This document shows, one piece after another, positions 17,940 through 26,416 of a DNA stretch of 64,000 nt (position 1 is its first letter; every line of letters starts with the position of its first letter). This DNA comes from Myxococcota bacterium (lineage in GTDB: Bacteria > Myxococcota > XYA12-FULL-58-9 > JALHOP01): assembly GCA_022842935.1 (NCBI GenBank), contig JALHOP010000001.1, positions 620,001 through 684,000 of the forward strand, given 5' to 3'. The notes under the pieces were generated by a model. That model had not been told where the DNA came from. It did not search any database and was given only the letters and a program-made list of their open reading frames with translations. A program made the position numbers and the translations under genes.

Positions 17940-20900
17940 TCCACCTCGGGCCTGAAGTCCGTCGGGAAGACGAACGTTGCCTGGTCGCAGTAGCCGAACA
18001 CCGCGCCGCTGTCTTTCACACAGTTGCCGAAGGGACACTCGTCGTCTTGCCTGCATTGGAATCTCTCTTCTGATGGCAAACACCAGCCGATGTCGGCGTT
18101 GCAGCTGCCGTCAACTTGCCCGTCTGCGTCGATGTCTTGGGTACATGGCTCCGACGTGTCGCATTGTTCCGTGATGAACGAACGCCGCAAGCAGAAGCCG
18201 CGCGCGAGCGAGCAAAGCTCTCCATCCCGACAGTCCTTGTCGCTGTCGCACGCGAAGTATGGGTCGACCGAGCACACGCCGATGTCAGTCTCGCAGATGC
18301 CCGCGCTACAGTCGCCATCTCCAGCGCATTCGGTGGGCGTGAAGCCGTCGGTCAGACACCAGCCGATCGAGCCGTCGCACAAGCCGTCGCGTGCGCCTGG
18401 GGCCGTGTCGCAGTCGGAGTCTTGTAAGCAAGGTGAGCAGATGCCGCCGACACACGGGCCGGTCCCCAAGCACTGGGAGCCGTTCGACGCGACGCACGGA
18501 GCCCCACGGCAGTCCGCGCGTGAGGTGCAGTTGGTGACTGGGCCGACGCCGTTGACGGCGGTCGGCACACACTGATTGTTGACGCAAGGGGCGTAGCCAA
18601 TCGCCGCGGTGCCGCAATCGAGATTGCTGCTACACGCCTGCGGATCCGGAACTTGACCCGCGCGTGGTTTGCAAAAGCCCGCGCCGATGTCGCACTGACC
18701 GGGCTGCGCATCGGTGAAGCGTTCGCAGAAGAAACAGGTCTGTGGGCCATCTTCGTCCGGGTCGTCGCGGCTGCCGCAACCGGGGTCGGCCGGGAAGTCG
18801 CTGAGACCATCGCCGTCGTTGTCTTCACCGTCGTCGCAAGCAGGCGGACCCAGGGAGCCGTCGGAGCTGCCTTCGTCGTCGTCGTACGCCGAGTCACAGT
18901 CGGGGTCGGCGGGATAGTTGGGGGCGCCGTCACCGTCGTCGTCCACCGGCCGCGTCTGTCCGCCGATCACACCAAAGTTCGAGCACGCGCGCGGGGTGGG
19001 GCCGTCTGCTTCGTCGGTATCGTAGCCCGAGGAGCAACCCGGCTCGTTCGGCCAGTCCACGAAGCCATCGCCGTCGTTGTCGAGCCCGTCGCTGCAGGCC
19101 ACACCACTTGCTTCATCGCCGTCCACCGAGTCGAAGCAGTCGGGGTCGTAGGGGAAGTCGGTGCGCCCATCGCCATCGTTGTCGCGACCGTCGGAGCACG
19201 CTGGGCAGGGACCACAGTTGGTGCCGTCGTTGGGGTCGGTGCTGTCTTCGCGCGCCTGACAGCACGTGCAGTCACCGGTGATCTCGAAGCGACACCACAG
19301 GGTGCCGAGACCGCAGTCTTGATTGACCGAGGCCTGGCAAATGTCGTTGTTCGGACGCAGCACGCCCGACGATTCGTAGGTGTCCGATGGGCGTCGCTCA
19401 GGCAAACGGAAGCGGCCACTCGCGGGCATCTTGAGGTCGCGCTCCTGCACGTAGCGACCCTCGACGCAGGCGAGGCGGTAGAGGGGATCGCCTTCGGGCT
19501 CGTTGTAGGGCGTCTGTGCGAAGTAGAGCATGATGCGATTCACGCCTGCCGGCTCCGCGCGCGCGCTGGCGCCGCCCGCCGGGAGTGGTTGCGTCGACGC
19601 CATGCGCACGTTCTTCACGTCGAATTCGTAGCAGGCAGAACCCGCAGTGAGCGGCAGCTGACGCTGGTCGTATTGATAGGCGAACTTCGCGCGATAGGCG
19701 ACATCGTTGACCTTCGGGTCGGTGTGCCAGCGCAGCTCGTCGGCGTTTCCACCGCCGTCGGCGTCATCGTCGGCGTAGCGATCTTGGGTGCTGTTTGCCG
19801 AGCGTGGATTGCCCTCGAACGAGATCTCGATGAAGTCGGGGCTCGAGTCGTTGTCGGAGTCGAACGTCTTACGTTGCGTGCCGAGGAAGATCTCTTCGCA
19901 GTCGAGGAGCCCGTCGACATCGGAGTCGACCTGGGTGAGTGGGGTGCAGGCCGCGTCGGTCGGATCCATCGGATCGAATCCGCTCAAGCGGAAACGCCAC
20001 TCGACCATGTCGTTGAAGCCGTCGCTGTCGCTGTCGGTGCGGACTTGCGAAGAGCCGATGTTGAACTCTTCCTGGTCGGTGAGCCCATCGCGGTCGCTAT
20101 CGGCCATCAAGGTGTCTTCGACCGGACGCGCGGAGAGGTTCGAGGCCATGAAGTTCGACAGTGCGTAGATGCGGCGTGATTCGGCGAACTCGAAGTCGGC
20201 GAAGGTGATGGAGTCGCCGTTCAAGAATTGACGGAAGGTACCGTCACCGATCCCCGCCATGTCTTGCATGAGCGCGCGCGTGGTCTCGCCGATGGTGGCG
20301 AAGTTGTCGACGTACGGATCGTTCTCTGTACAGCCGCTGTTGTTGATCGCGCCGGGCGCGAACATGTCGGGCGTCGCGGCGAACACAGTCGAGAGCCGCA
20401 CGTCGATACCGTAAAGGGTACCGAGGGAGACGACGCGGTCGACGGCGCGCACGGCGTTTGACGCCGAGTTGGGCTCGCCCCGGCAGTTGTTGGGGAAAGG
20501 CTGACCGTCGGAAAGGAAGATGATCTCGTAACGGGTGCGCTCACGCGCGACCTCGTCGAGCTGCGCCATGTCGCGGTCGAGGAGCGTGAAGGCGCGACTA
20601 AGGGCGGCCTGATAGTTCGTGTTGGAGCCAGGACGCGCGAGTTGCGGCAACGCGAAGATCGCTTGACGACCGTCGCCGGTGAATCCGGGGAGGCCCCGCT
20701 CGTCACGGGTCAGCACATCGACATCGCCGAAGAAACCGATGATCGCGAACTCGATACCGGCGCGTAGCTCGAGGGTGGTCTCGTTCGCGAGGTAGTTCTG
20801 CAGGAGCTCGGTCGCGGCCGCGATGCGCCTGTTGTTCGGATCGCTCACGCTCATCGAGTTGGAGCGGTCCATGATGATGACGATCTTCAAGAAGGAGCGA

Positions 20901-21103
20901 AGGTCGTCGGCGCTCTCGGCGCAGAAGCTGCCGGTCAACTCGACGCGATTGTCGAGGACGATATCGGTCGACCCCGGCGGGACGAACAGCTCGTCCTTCG
21001 TGCATGCCGCAGCCGCGAGCAGCGCAAGCGCCGCGAGGCCATGGAAGCGGTACCTGGACGGGAGAGGTCCAGGGTGGGGGACGCCGCGCACCATGTGTTT
21101 CAT
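17921..21103 (-). CDS. large VWA/TSP3 lipoprotein, copy 2
   Basis: A 1060-residue lipoprotein. Cys34 follows Leu-Ala-Ala-Ala-Ala. Residues about 70-320 form a VWA domain with an intact MIDAS: Asp79-x-Ser-x-Ser83, a Thr in Asn-Thr-Asn-Tyr-Gln, and Asp in Leu-Ser-Asp-Gly. TSP3-like acidic repeats (Asp-x-Asp-x-Asp-Gly-x-x-Asp) follow. About residues 620-790 hold four tandem Cys-containing units with the core Asn-Asp-Gly-Asp-Gly-x-x-Asp-Phe/Trp-Pro, and the last 250 residues are packed with Cys in short spacing. These features predict a calcium-binding, disulfide-rich adhesin-like protein on the cell surface. The ATG overlaps the stop of the paralogous gene before it (ATGA), so they are coupled. 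Confidence 0.93.
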   Translation of the reverse strand: MKHMVRGVPHPGPLPSRYRFHGLAALALLAAAACTKDELFVPPGSTDIVLDNRVELTGSFCAESADDLRSFLKIVIIMDRSNSMSVSDPNNRRIAAATELLQNYLANETTLELRAGIEFAIIGFFGDVDVLTRDERGLPGFTGDGRQAIFALPQLARPGSNTNYQAALSRAFTLLDRDMAQLDEVARERTRYEIIFLSDGQPFPNNCRGEPNSASNAVRAVDRVVSLGTLYGIDVRLSTVFAATPDMFAPGAINNSGCTENDPYVDNFATIGETTRALMQDMAGIGDGTFRQFLNGDSITFADFEFAESRRIYALSNFMASNLSARPVEDTLMADSDRDGLTDQEEFNIGSSQVRTDSDSDGFNDMVEWRFRLSGFDPMDPTDAACTPLTQVDSDVDGLLDCEEIFLGTQRKTFDSDNDSSPDFIEISFEGNPRSANSTQDRYADDDADGGGNADELRWHTDPKVNDVAYRAKFAYQYDQRQLPLTAGSACYEFDVKNVRMASTQPLPAGGASARAEPAGVNRIMLYFAQTPYNEPEGDPLYRLACVEGRYVQERDLKMPASGRFRLPERRPSDTYESSGVLRPNNDICQASVNQDCGLGTLWCRFEITGDCTCCQAREDSTDPNDGTNCGPCPACSDGRDNDGDGRTDFPYDPDCFDSVDGDEASGVACSDGLDNDGDGFVDWPNEPGCSSGYDTDEADGPTPRACSNFGVIGGQTRPVDDDGDGAPNYPADPDCDSAYDDDEGSSDGSLGPPACDDGEDNDGDGLSDFPADPGCGSRDDPDEDGPQTCFFCERFTDAQPGQCDIGAGFCKPRAGQVPDPQACSSNLDCGTAAIGYAPCVNNQCVPTAVNGVGPVTNCTSRADCRGAPCVASNGSQCLGTGPCVGGICSPCLQDSDCDTAPGARDGLCDGSIGWCLTDGFTPTECAGDGDCSAGICETDIGVCSVDPYFACDSDKDCRDGELCSLARGFCLRRSFITEQCDTSEPCTQDIDADGQVDGSCNADIGWCLPSEERFQCRQDDECPFGNCVKDSGAVFGYCDQATFVFPTDFRPEVDCIRGR

Positions 21104-23250
21104 TGCAGCACCTGACAGTCGACCGCTGGGTTGAAGTAGTCGACGTCCTGCAGGTCGTTGGCGATCGGGTCCTGCGTCGCGAGATAGCGGAAGAAGCGTT
21201 GCTCGCGTTGGCGCTGCGCCGCGTCTGTCGGATTGCCGTCGCGATCCACGAGATCTCCGTTGAGACCATTGACGTCGCCCGTCGCCGGGACCTTCAAGGT
21301 CGGCGGCACGTAACGGGGGCGCAGGCAGGCGACGCGCACGAGAGGCACGCCCGAGAGATTATCCGACATGTTCTCGAGAATATAGAGCCGGATCTCGTTC
21401 ATGCCCGTGGTTGGCGGCGCGAGGTCTTCGCTCATGCCGGTCGCCGCGAGGTGAATGCGACGCACATCGAAGGAATAGCAGGTGCGGGTGTCGAGGGTCT
21501 TGCCAATTTCGTTGCGCACATAGCGGTAGTGCTCGCGGCTCTCGACGTCGCTCTGGAAGACGAGCGGGTTCAAGTGCCATTCGACCTCGCGGCCGTTGGG
21601 GATACCGTCTTGGTCGAGGTCGCGATCGTAGTCCCACTCGATGGGCGACAGACCAGCGTGTGTGTCGACGGTATCGATGAGGCCGTCAGCGTCCGTGTCC
21701 GGGATGCGCGGATCGGTTCCCACGGCCCGCTCTTCGCAGTTCTTCAGGCCGTCGAAGTCGTCGTCGAAGTAGTTGGCGCCAACCCCGAATCCCTCGTGAT
21801 CGCAGTTGACCCAGGTGCGCGGGTCATCTTCGGTGCAGAGGGTGGCGTCACCGCCGCGTGACATGTCCACGATCGCGGGCAAGCAGGGGTCGTTGGGGTC
21901 GAAGCCGAAGCCACGTTTGCTGTGCTCGATGAAGTCCCCGTAACCGTCGCCGTCGCTGTCGGCGCGCAGTGGGTTCGTACCGGCATCGTATTCGTCTTCG
22001 TCGACCATGCCGTCGAAGTCGGTATCGGCGAGGTCGCCGCCCTCGGTGAGGCGATTCGAGACTGCCTGCACGAAGAAGCCACGCACGACGCGCGTCTGCT
22101 TGAGCGAGTCGAAGTTGAGCGAGCCGAAGTCGATGCTGTCGCCGCCGTAGAACTCGAGGTAGTCGCCATCGCCGACTTCGGCGATCTGCTCCATGAGCGG
22201 GATGGCTTGTGTCGTGTCACCGAAGATCGCGATGATCGCCGGGTCGGCCAGCGGGTCGAGGACGAGCGCGGAGTTGAAGCGCATCTCGCCAACTTGGTAG
22301 CGATCCTCGAGGTCCATGATGTCCTGCACGAGCTTCAAGATCTGATAAGGCTGGTTGTAGTCGTTGCCGGCGAGGAGCGTGATGTTGCCGAGGCCACCGA
22401 ACAACGTGCTCGAGTCTTCAGGGGCGAAGCAGGCGGTGTTGCCATCCGCTGAAACGCACACGTAGGCGCCGCCGTTGCCCGGATCGGGGCCGCAGGTTGG
22501 TAGGCCGGAGCAGCCGCCGCCAGTGACGCAATCAGCGTCTGTGCGGCAGAGCGTACCATCGGTGCAAGACCCGGCCTGCATGATGCATGCGATGTAGTCG
22601 GGGTCTTCGCAGAGCCGGTTCACGCCATCGGGGAAGTTCGGATCGAAGTCATTGCCGAGGCCCACCTTGCATTGGGGATCTGGAAAGCCGTCGGACATGA
22701 AGACCATCACGTATTTCGTGCGCCCGAGCTCGGCGAAGCCACGCAGTGGGTCGTTGCGCACGCCCTCCATGTCGCGGACGAGCTCGCTATACGCAACAGA
22801 AAGAGCGCCCTGGTAGTCGGTAACGGTGTCCGCCTGAGCGACGTTATCGAGACCGGGAGCGATGCGCGCGAGATCATTGGTGAAGACTGGCTCGTCATCG
22901 GCGATGGGCGGCGTCGGCGTGACCGACGCGTTGAACACGATGATCTTGAAGAAGGTAGAGCCCGAGCCAATGAGCGACTGGATGGTCTCGGTGACGGCGA
23001 CAACACGCTGCCGATTCTGATCGGAGAACTGCTGCGAGCCGGACCCGTCGACGATGAACATGATCTTGACGGGATAGACGACATTTGCGGACGGGGAGGT
23101 ACAGAACTCACCCTGCAGGCGGAGGCTGTCGTCGACGCCAACCAGCTCTTGCTCACGCTCGGGGAACTCGAGGCGCACCTTGGAGCAAGTCGTCTGCAAT
23201 AGCAGAGCGGCCAAGAACAGCGCGGGACGACAGCGCCACAGTGAGCTCAT
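21100..23250 (-). CDS. large VWA/TSP3 lipoprotein, copy 1
   Basis: A 716-residue lipoprotein. The signal peptide ends with Leu-Gln-Thr-Thr-Cys (Cys22). A VWA domain at about 60-340 has the MIDAS residues Asp68-Gly-Ser70-Gly-Ser72, a Thr in Thr-Asp-Tyr-Gln-Gly and Asp in Met-Ser-Asp-Gly. A Cys-rich insert sits inside the VWA at about 195-275. Acidic TSP3-type repeats (Asp-Thr-Asp-x-Asp-Gly) run from about 410 to 560. The order of parts and many local phrases match the next gene, so the two are paralogs. The ATG at 23250 has a perfect GGAGG six bases upstream, the strongest ribosome site in the cluster. A hairpin lies between this gene and the MYXO-CTERM gene before it. Confidence 0.93.
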   Translation of the reverse strand: MSSLWRCRPALFLAALLLQTTCSKVRLEFPEREQELVGVDDSLRLQGEFCTSPSANVVYPVKIMFIVDGSGSQQFSDQNRQRVVAVTETIQSLIGSGSTFFKIIVFNASVTPTPPIADDEPVFTNDLARIAPGLDNVAQADTVTDYQGALSVAYSELVRDMEGVRNDPLRGFAELGRTKYVMVFMSDGFPDPQCKVGLGNDFDPNFPDGVNRLCEDPDYIACIMQAGSCTDGTLCRTDADCVTGGGCSGLPTCGPDPGNGGAYVCVSADGNTACFAPEDSSTLFGGLGNITLLAGNDYNQPYQILKLVQDIMDLEDRYQVGEMRFNSALVLDPLADPAIIAIFGDTTQAIPLMEQIAEVGDGDYLEFYGGDSIDFGSLNFDSLKQTRVVRGFFVQAVSNRLTEGGDLADTDFDGMVDEDEYDAGTNPLRADSDGDGYGDFIEHSKRGFGFDPNDPCLPAIVDMSRGGDATLCTEDDPRTWVNCDHEGFGVGANYFDDDFDGLKNCEERAVGTDPRIPDTDADGLIDTVDTHAGLSPIEWDYDRDLDQDGIPNGREVEWHLNPLVFQSDVESREHYRYVRNEIGKTLDTRTCYSFDVRRIHLAATGMSEDLAPPTTGMNEIRLYILENMSDNLSGVPLVRVACLRPRYVPPTLKVPATGDVNGLNGDLVDRDGNPTDAAQRQREQRFFRYLATQDPIANDLQDVDYFNPAVDCQVLQ

Positions 23251-23291
23251 TCCATTCCTCCGTATACCAAAAGGTTTTACCAGAGACTCGA

Positions 23292-23331
23292 AGGCCCCTC
23301 CTCTCCGATTTGCACGGAGCAGGAGGGGCCT
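23292..23331. other. strong hairpin between surface-protein genes
   Basis: An 11-base arm (23292-23302) pairs perfectly with 23321-23331, and five further pairs (CTCCG with CGGAG) extend the stem inward across a one-base bulge. It lies in the gap between the MYXO-CTERM gene and the first VWA gene. Neither side is followed by a run of T, so a simple intrinsic terminator is not supported; it may reduce readthrough or protect an mRNA end. Confidence 0.7.
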
Positions 23332-23388
23332 CGAGATGTCTCACCTGATCACACGGGTTCCTAACAGAACTCCTACGCTTTGAAGCTG

Positions 23389-24768
23389 TTAGGCCCGGCG
23401 TCGGCGCAACACGGCGGCAATCGACAGCCCGATTGCCAGAGCCGCAAGGCTTCCTTCCGCCTGAGTCGACGAGCAGCCGCCCGACGAATCCCCAGATCCC
23501 TCACCAACCTCAGCCTTGATCTCCTGGGTGGACGAGCTCAGCGGCAGACCAAGGGGGTCGCCGTTGACGAGCTCGGTCGTAACTTTGATGCTAAACGCGC
23601 CAGCCTTGTCCGCCTTGAAGCGGATGGTGCTGAAGCGCGGGTCGGTGCCGACCTGGAACGTGCCAGGATAGGTCGCCGCGCTGCCGATCGCGTTGTCCAA
23701 GGTGCTGTTCGAGCCACCAGGCTGCTGGCTGAACGTCGCCGTCCAGTTGTGGACCTCATTGAGGCGGTTCGAGAACAAACGAACCTCGATGATGTCACCA
23801 ACCTGCAGACGGGTCAGATCATTGCTACCGGCAAGCGCAAGGCGGGTCGTGAAGCCCTGGGTCGGGTCCAAGCACGACGACGACTTCTCACTGTCCGACA
23901 GGCTAGCATAGGCAGCGCGGTCGACAACGAAGCACTCCTTGTTGTCGCACGACTCGAACTGACCGTTCGTGTTGAAGTTACCGGCGTCACCAACACCGTC
24001 GTTGTCGGCGTCCACCTGGCCCGGGTTCGCAACGAACACGCAGTTGTCGCGGAAGTTCTCGCGGCCGTCGCCGTCAGCGTCCTGGTCGCAAGCGTCGCCA
24101 ACACCGTCGGCGTCCATGTCGCGCGCGGTCGCGTCAGCGGCGTCCGGGCAGTTGTCGGCGTTGTTCACCAAGCCGTCACCGTCTGGGTCGTCGTCGCACG
24201 CACCGCTGGTCGCCGTACCGGCGATCAGGCGGCAGGGATCCTGGGTGTCCAAGATGCCGTCGTTGTCGTCGTCGTTGTCGCAGATGTCGCCTTCGGTGTC
24301 GCCGTCGTTGTTAGCCTGCGACGGGTTCGGCACCAGGGCGCAGTTATCGGGCGTGGCACCAAGCGTGGGGATGCCGTCACCGTCAGCGTCGGCGTCGCAA
24401 GCGTCACCGATACCGTTGAGGTTCACGTCACCCTGGAGCTGGTTCGCGGCCGCGGCGCAGTTGTCGCACGAGTCGCCAACCTGGTCGCCGTCCGCGTCGC
24501 TCTGGTCGTAGTTCGAGATGAAAGCGCAGTTGTCGAAGTCGTCTTCGACACCGTCGCCGTCTTGATCGTCGGCGAACTGATAGGTGTCGCCGCGGTCCGT
24601 CATGGCAACGAGAATGCTGCAACCGCAACCGCAACCGCAGCCACCACCCGACTGGGTCGGTGTACCGCAGTTACCGGACGTGCACTCACCCGCCGCCGCC
24701 TGGCTCGGAACGAAGGCCGTAAGGGCCATCGCCAAGCTACAAAGTCCGATAAGTCCTAGTGCTCTCAT
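23389..24768 (-). CDS. TSP3-repeat surface protein with MYXO-CTERM-like tail
   Basis: A 459-residue secreted protein. A signal peptide (about 1-27, ending Gln-Ala-Ala-Ala) is followed by a Cys-rich stretch with alternating Cys-Gly pairs, then at least six TSP3-type calcium-binding repeats (Asp-x-Asp-x-Asp-Gly-x-x-Asp-x-x-Asp-Asn-Cys) over about 70-270. A beta-rich domain of about 140 residues follows. The C-terminus has a Ser-Gly-Gly-Cys-Ser-Ser motif, a hydrophobic segment and a final Arg-Arg-Arg-Arg-Ala: the three parts of a MYXO-CTERM signal, recognised by myxosortase and used to anchor proteins at the myxobacterial surface. The ATG at 24768 has AAGGAG eight bases upstream. It is first in the surface-protein cluster, behind a candidate sigma-54 promoter. 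Confidence 0.93.
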   Translation of the reverse strand: MRALGLIGLCSLAMALTAFVPSQAAAGECTSGNCGTPTQSGGGCGCGCGCSILVAMTDRGDTYQFADDQDGDGVEDDFDNCAFISNYDQSDADGDQVGDSCDNCAAAANQLQGDVNLNGIGDACDADADGDGIPTLGATPDNCALVPNPSQANNDGDTEGDICDNDDDNDGILDTQDPCRLIAGTATSGACDDDPDGDGLVNNADNCPDAADATARDMDADGVGDACDQDADGDGRENFRDNCVFVANPGQVDADNDGVGDAGNFNTNGQFESCDNKECFVVDRAAYASLSDSEKSSSCLDPTQGFTTRLALAGSNDLTRLQVGDIIEVRLFSNRLNEVHNWTATFSQQPGGSNSTLDNAIGSAATYPGTFQVGTDPRFSTIRFKADKAGAFSIKVTTELVNGDPLGLPLSSSTQEIKAEVGEGSGDSSGGCSSTQAEGSLAALAIGLSIAAVLRRRRA

Positions 24769-24834
24769 CTGTGAATCTCCTTCTACAGGTTCGACATCAA
24801 TTGCTGCCTGCTTGCGCAGCGCGTGAACCTTCAT

Positions 24835-24850
24835 TGCTAGTGTTGTGCCA
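24835..24850 (-). promoter_or_regulatory. candidate sigma-54 promoter
   Basis: On the minus strand TGGCAC (24850-24845) is followed after five bases by TAGCA (24839-24835). The key dinucleotides GG and GC are exactly ten bases apart, as in -24/-12 promoters; the second T of TTGCA is replaced by A. It is about 67 bases upstream of the MYXO-CTERM start codon. No test was possible here. Confidence 0.45.
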
Positions 24851-25082
24851 AGGCCTCTGTGGGCAGCTGGTCGTTTGCAAATACGCGGAGTTACGAGCTG
24901 TGTGGCACTCCGAGAAGGTTCCTGGTCGTTATGTCGTGGGGTTTCGACACCTCACGCCTCCGTACGGTGATGTGGGTGCAACCGCTGCCATGATCCACCA
25001 CAAGCGCGCTGCAAGTTGTTGAAAAACATAGTGTTTTGCCGGCACACAGCGATGGGGAGCTTGCGGGGACAACGCCCCACGG

Positions 25083-25112
25083 TTCCGAAATAACCATATA
25101 TTCCGAATGGTT
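25083..25112. repeat. short repeats in an AT-rich gap
   Basis: TTCCGAA occurs at 25083-25089 and again at 25101-25107. AACCAT (25092-25097) and ATGGTT (25107-25112) are inverted copies, with nine bases between. The cluster is unlike coding DNA and may be part of a regulator-binding region for the genes on the minus strand. Confidence 0.35.
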
Positions 25113-25200
25113 GCTGGCCTGCAAGCGAAAGTGTGGTGCGGCGACAACAATCTCGCAGAGGGCGTCACAGGTCAATAAAAACAGCCATCTAGAGACACGA

Positions 25201-25218
25201 TGTAGACAAGTGTCTACA
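25201..25218. promoter_or_regulatory. perfect inverted repeat, candidate operator
   Basis: TGTAGACA and TGTCTACA are exact reverse complements separated by two bases. Such a compact dyad suits a dimeric regulator or a sigma-54 activator site. It lies 350-370 bases upstream of the candidate sigma-54 promoter and 44 bases beyond the stop of the TPR gene. Confidence 0.45.
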
Positions 25219-25262
25219 CTTTGGCTTGTGGGGACAATACCACGCAGTTTGGGGTGGTGACT

Positions 25263-26261
25263 CTAGCCCTCGCCGAGAATAAGGGCATTGATGAAGGCTA
25301 GATGGGCCTCCGAAGTGCTGTTGGCGCGCGCGGTCGCGATTAACGTCACACGTTCGTCACCATCTTCCAGGGCGGCGAGCCGCGCCCAGACGTCTGCGTA
25401 GGTGGGTGTCGCTTCTGACGCCCGTCGAAGTTGCACCCAGGCGCCGTCACGGTCCCCGCGATGTAGGCGTAGGTGGGCACTCACCTCGAGGGCGAGGGTG
25501 GAGGTCTGTTCGATGGCCAGGGCAGCGGTGGCGGCCTCCAGTGCTGCGGCATGATCGCCGGCGCGTAGCTCGAGTCGACCGCGTTCCGCATATAAGAGGT
25601 GTCCAGCCGGGTCGAGCTCGACCGCGCGCGTCAATTCCGCGCGGGCCTCGTCAATGTCGGCGGCGGTCGCCTGAATCTGCAGCGCGAGCGCCATGGCGAG
25701 ATGGGCCTCTGGGAGCTTCGGGTTTGCGAGCTGCGCCGCCTTAGCGCTGCTTAGCGCAACGACGCGGTTGCGCTCGGCTGGGTCGGCGAACATCAGCGCC
25801 CGCTGAGCTTGGGCACAGGCAAGCCCAGCGAAGGCCTGGCCGCGAACCTCGGTCGAAACGGTCGAGGTGATCTGCTGGTAGAGGTCGGCCGCCAGCTCGT
25901 TGCTGGCTGCCTCGAAACGCAGATAAGCGGTGCGCGCTTCGGCAAGAGCCTCGTCTTCGCTGTCGCGGTGTTTGCCGGCCTTCATGCCGCCGGCTGCCCG
26001 CGTGCGCTTCTGCTCGATGTCGAGCGCCAGCCACATATTCATGCCCCCGCGCTTGCCGGAGGGGGACGACATGGCGTCGGTGAGCTCGGCCTTCGCGCGC
26101 TTGCTGCGCAAGAATCCGTCCGGCACCTCGAGTCGCTGCTCGACCGCCGCCGGCGCATCGACGTCTTTGACGTGCGTGTGCTTCTGCAGCTCTTCGACGG
26201 CGACGCCAAGCCGTTCAGCGACTGCGCGTAACGATTGCCCCTTTGGAAGCACCAGGAACAT
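25263..26261 (-). CDS. LysM-like/TPR repeat protein
   Basis: A 332-residue protein. The N-terminus (about 1-50) looks like a LysM module (Leu-Pro-Lys-Gly-Gln-Ser-Leu-Arg-Ala-Val-Ala-Glu-Arg-Leu-Gly-Val). Residues about 150-320 show TPR spacing, with Ala, Gly and Tyr at the packing positions and the segment Ala-x-x-Leu-x-Pro-Ala. No signal peptide was seen at this start, so location is unsure; a start upstream in the 155-base gap is possible. It lies behind the propeller/cytochrome lipoprotein gene on the same strand. The function is likely to be scaffolding; the LysM call is weak. Confidence 0.72.
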   Translation of the reverse strand: MFLVLPKGQSLRAVAERLGVAVEELQKHTHVKDVDAPAAVEQRLEVPDGFLRSKRAKAELTDAMSSPSGKRGGMNMWLALDIEQKRTRAAGGMKAGKHRDSEDEALAEARTAYLRFEAASNELAADLYQQITSTVSTEVRGQAFAGLACAQAQRALMFADPAERNRVVALSSAKAAQLANPKLPEAHLAMALALQIQATAADIDEARAELTRAVELDPAGHLLYAERGRLELRAGDHAAALEAATAALAIEQTSTLALEVSAHLRLHRGDRDGAWVQLRRASEATPTYADVWARLAALEDGDERVTLIATARANSTSEAHLAFINALILGEG

Positions 26262-26416
26262 TCTTGGATGTCATGGCACGTCGGGCGGCGTTGGCCAACG
26301 GCTCTCGCAGTCGCTTGGCGCCTGGTGAGCTGCGACAACCGCCTTGGCCCCGCGCGGCGCTCCTTGGGCTTTGCGGCGCGACACTCGAGACCTGCGGTGC
26401 CCGCTCCAAGCTGGGG

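Larger units (their letters stand above)
24769..25262. other. 494-base gap with regulatory signals
   Basis: No gene was found. It is much richer in A+T than its surroundings and contains a candidate sigma-54 promoter (24835-24850), several short inverted repeats and a perfect 8-base inverted repeat at 25201-25218. It separates the MYXO-CTERM gene from the TPR gene, both on the minus strand, so it probably holds the control region of the surface-protein cluster. Confidence 0.6.

Noticed and set aside
18653-20179. Long plus-strand open frame (508 codons) opposite the VWA copy 2 gene
   Set aside because: Low-complexity Val/Ala/Gly-rich translation that mirrors the Asp-rich repeats on the other strand; no ribosome site or domain.
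23292-23331. Intrinsic terminator after the MYXO-CTERM gene
   Set aside because: The stem is strong but no T run follows on either strand; kept as a hairpin only.
23380-24759. Long plus-strand open frame opposite the MYXO-CTERM gene
   Set aside because: It is the mirror of TSP3 repeats; the minus frame has a signal peptide, good ribosome site and sorting tail.
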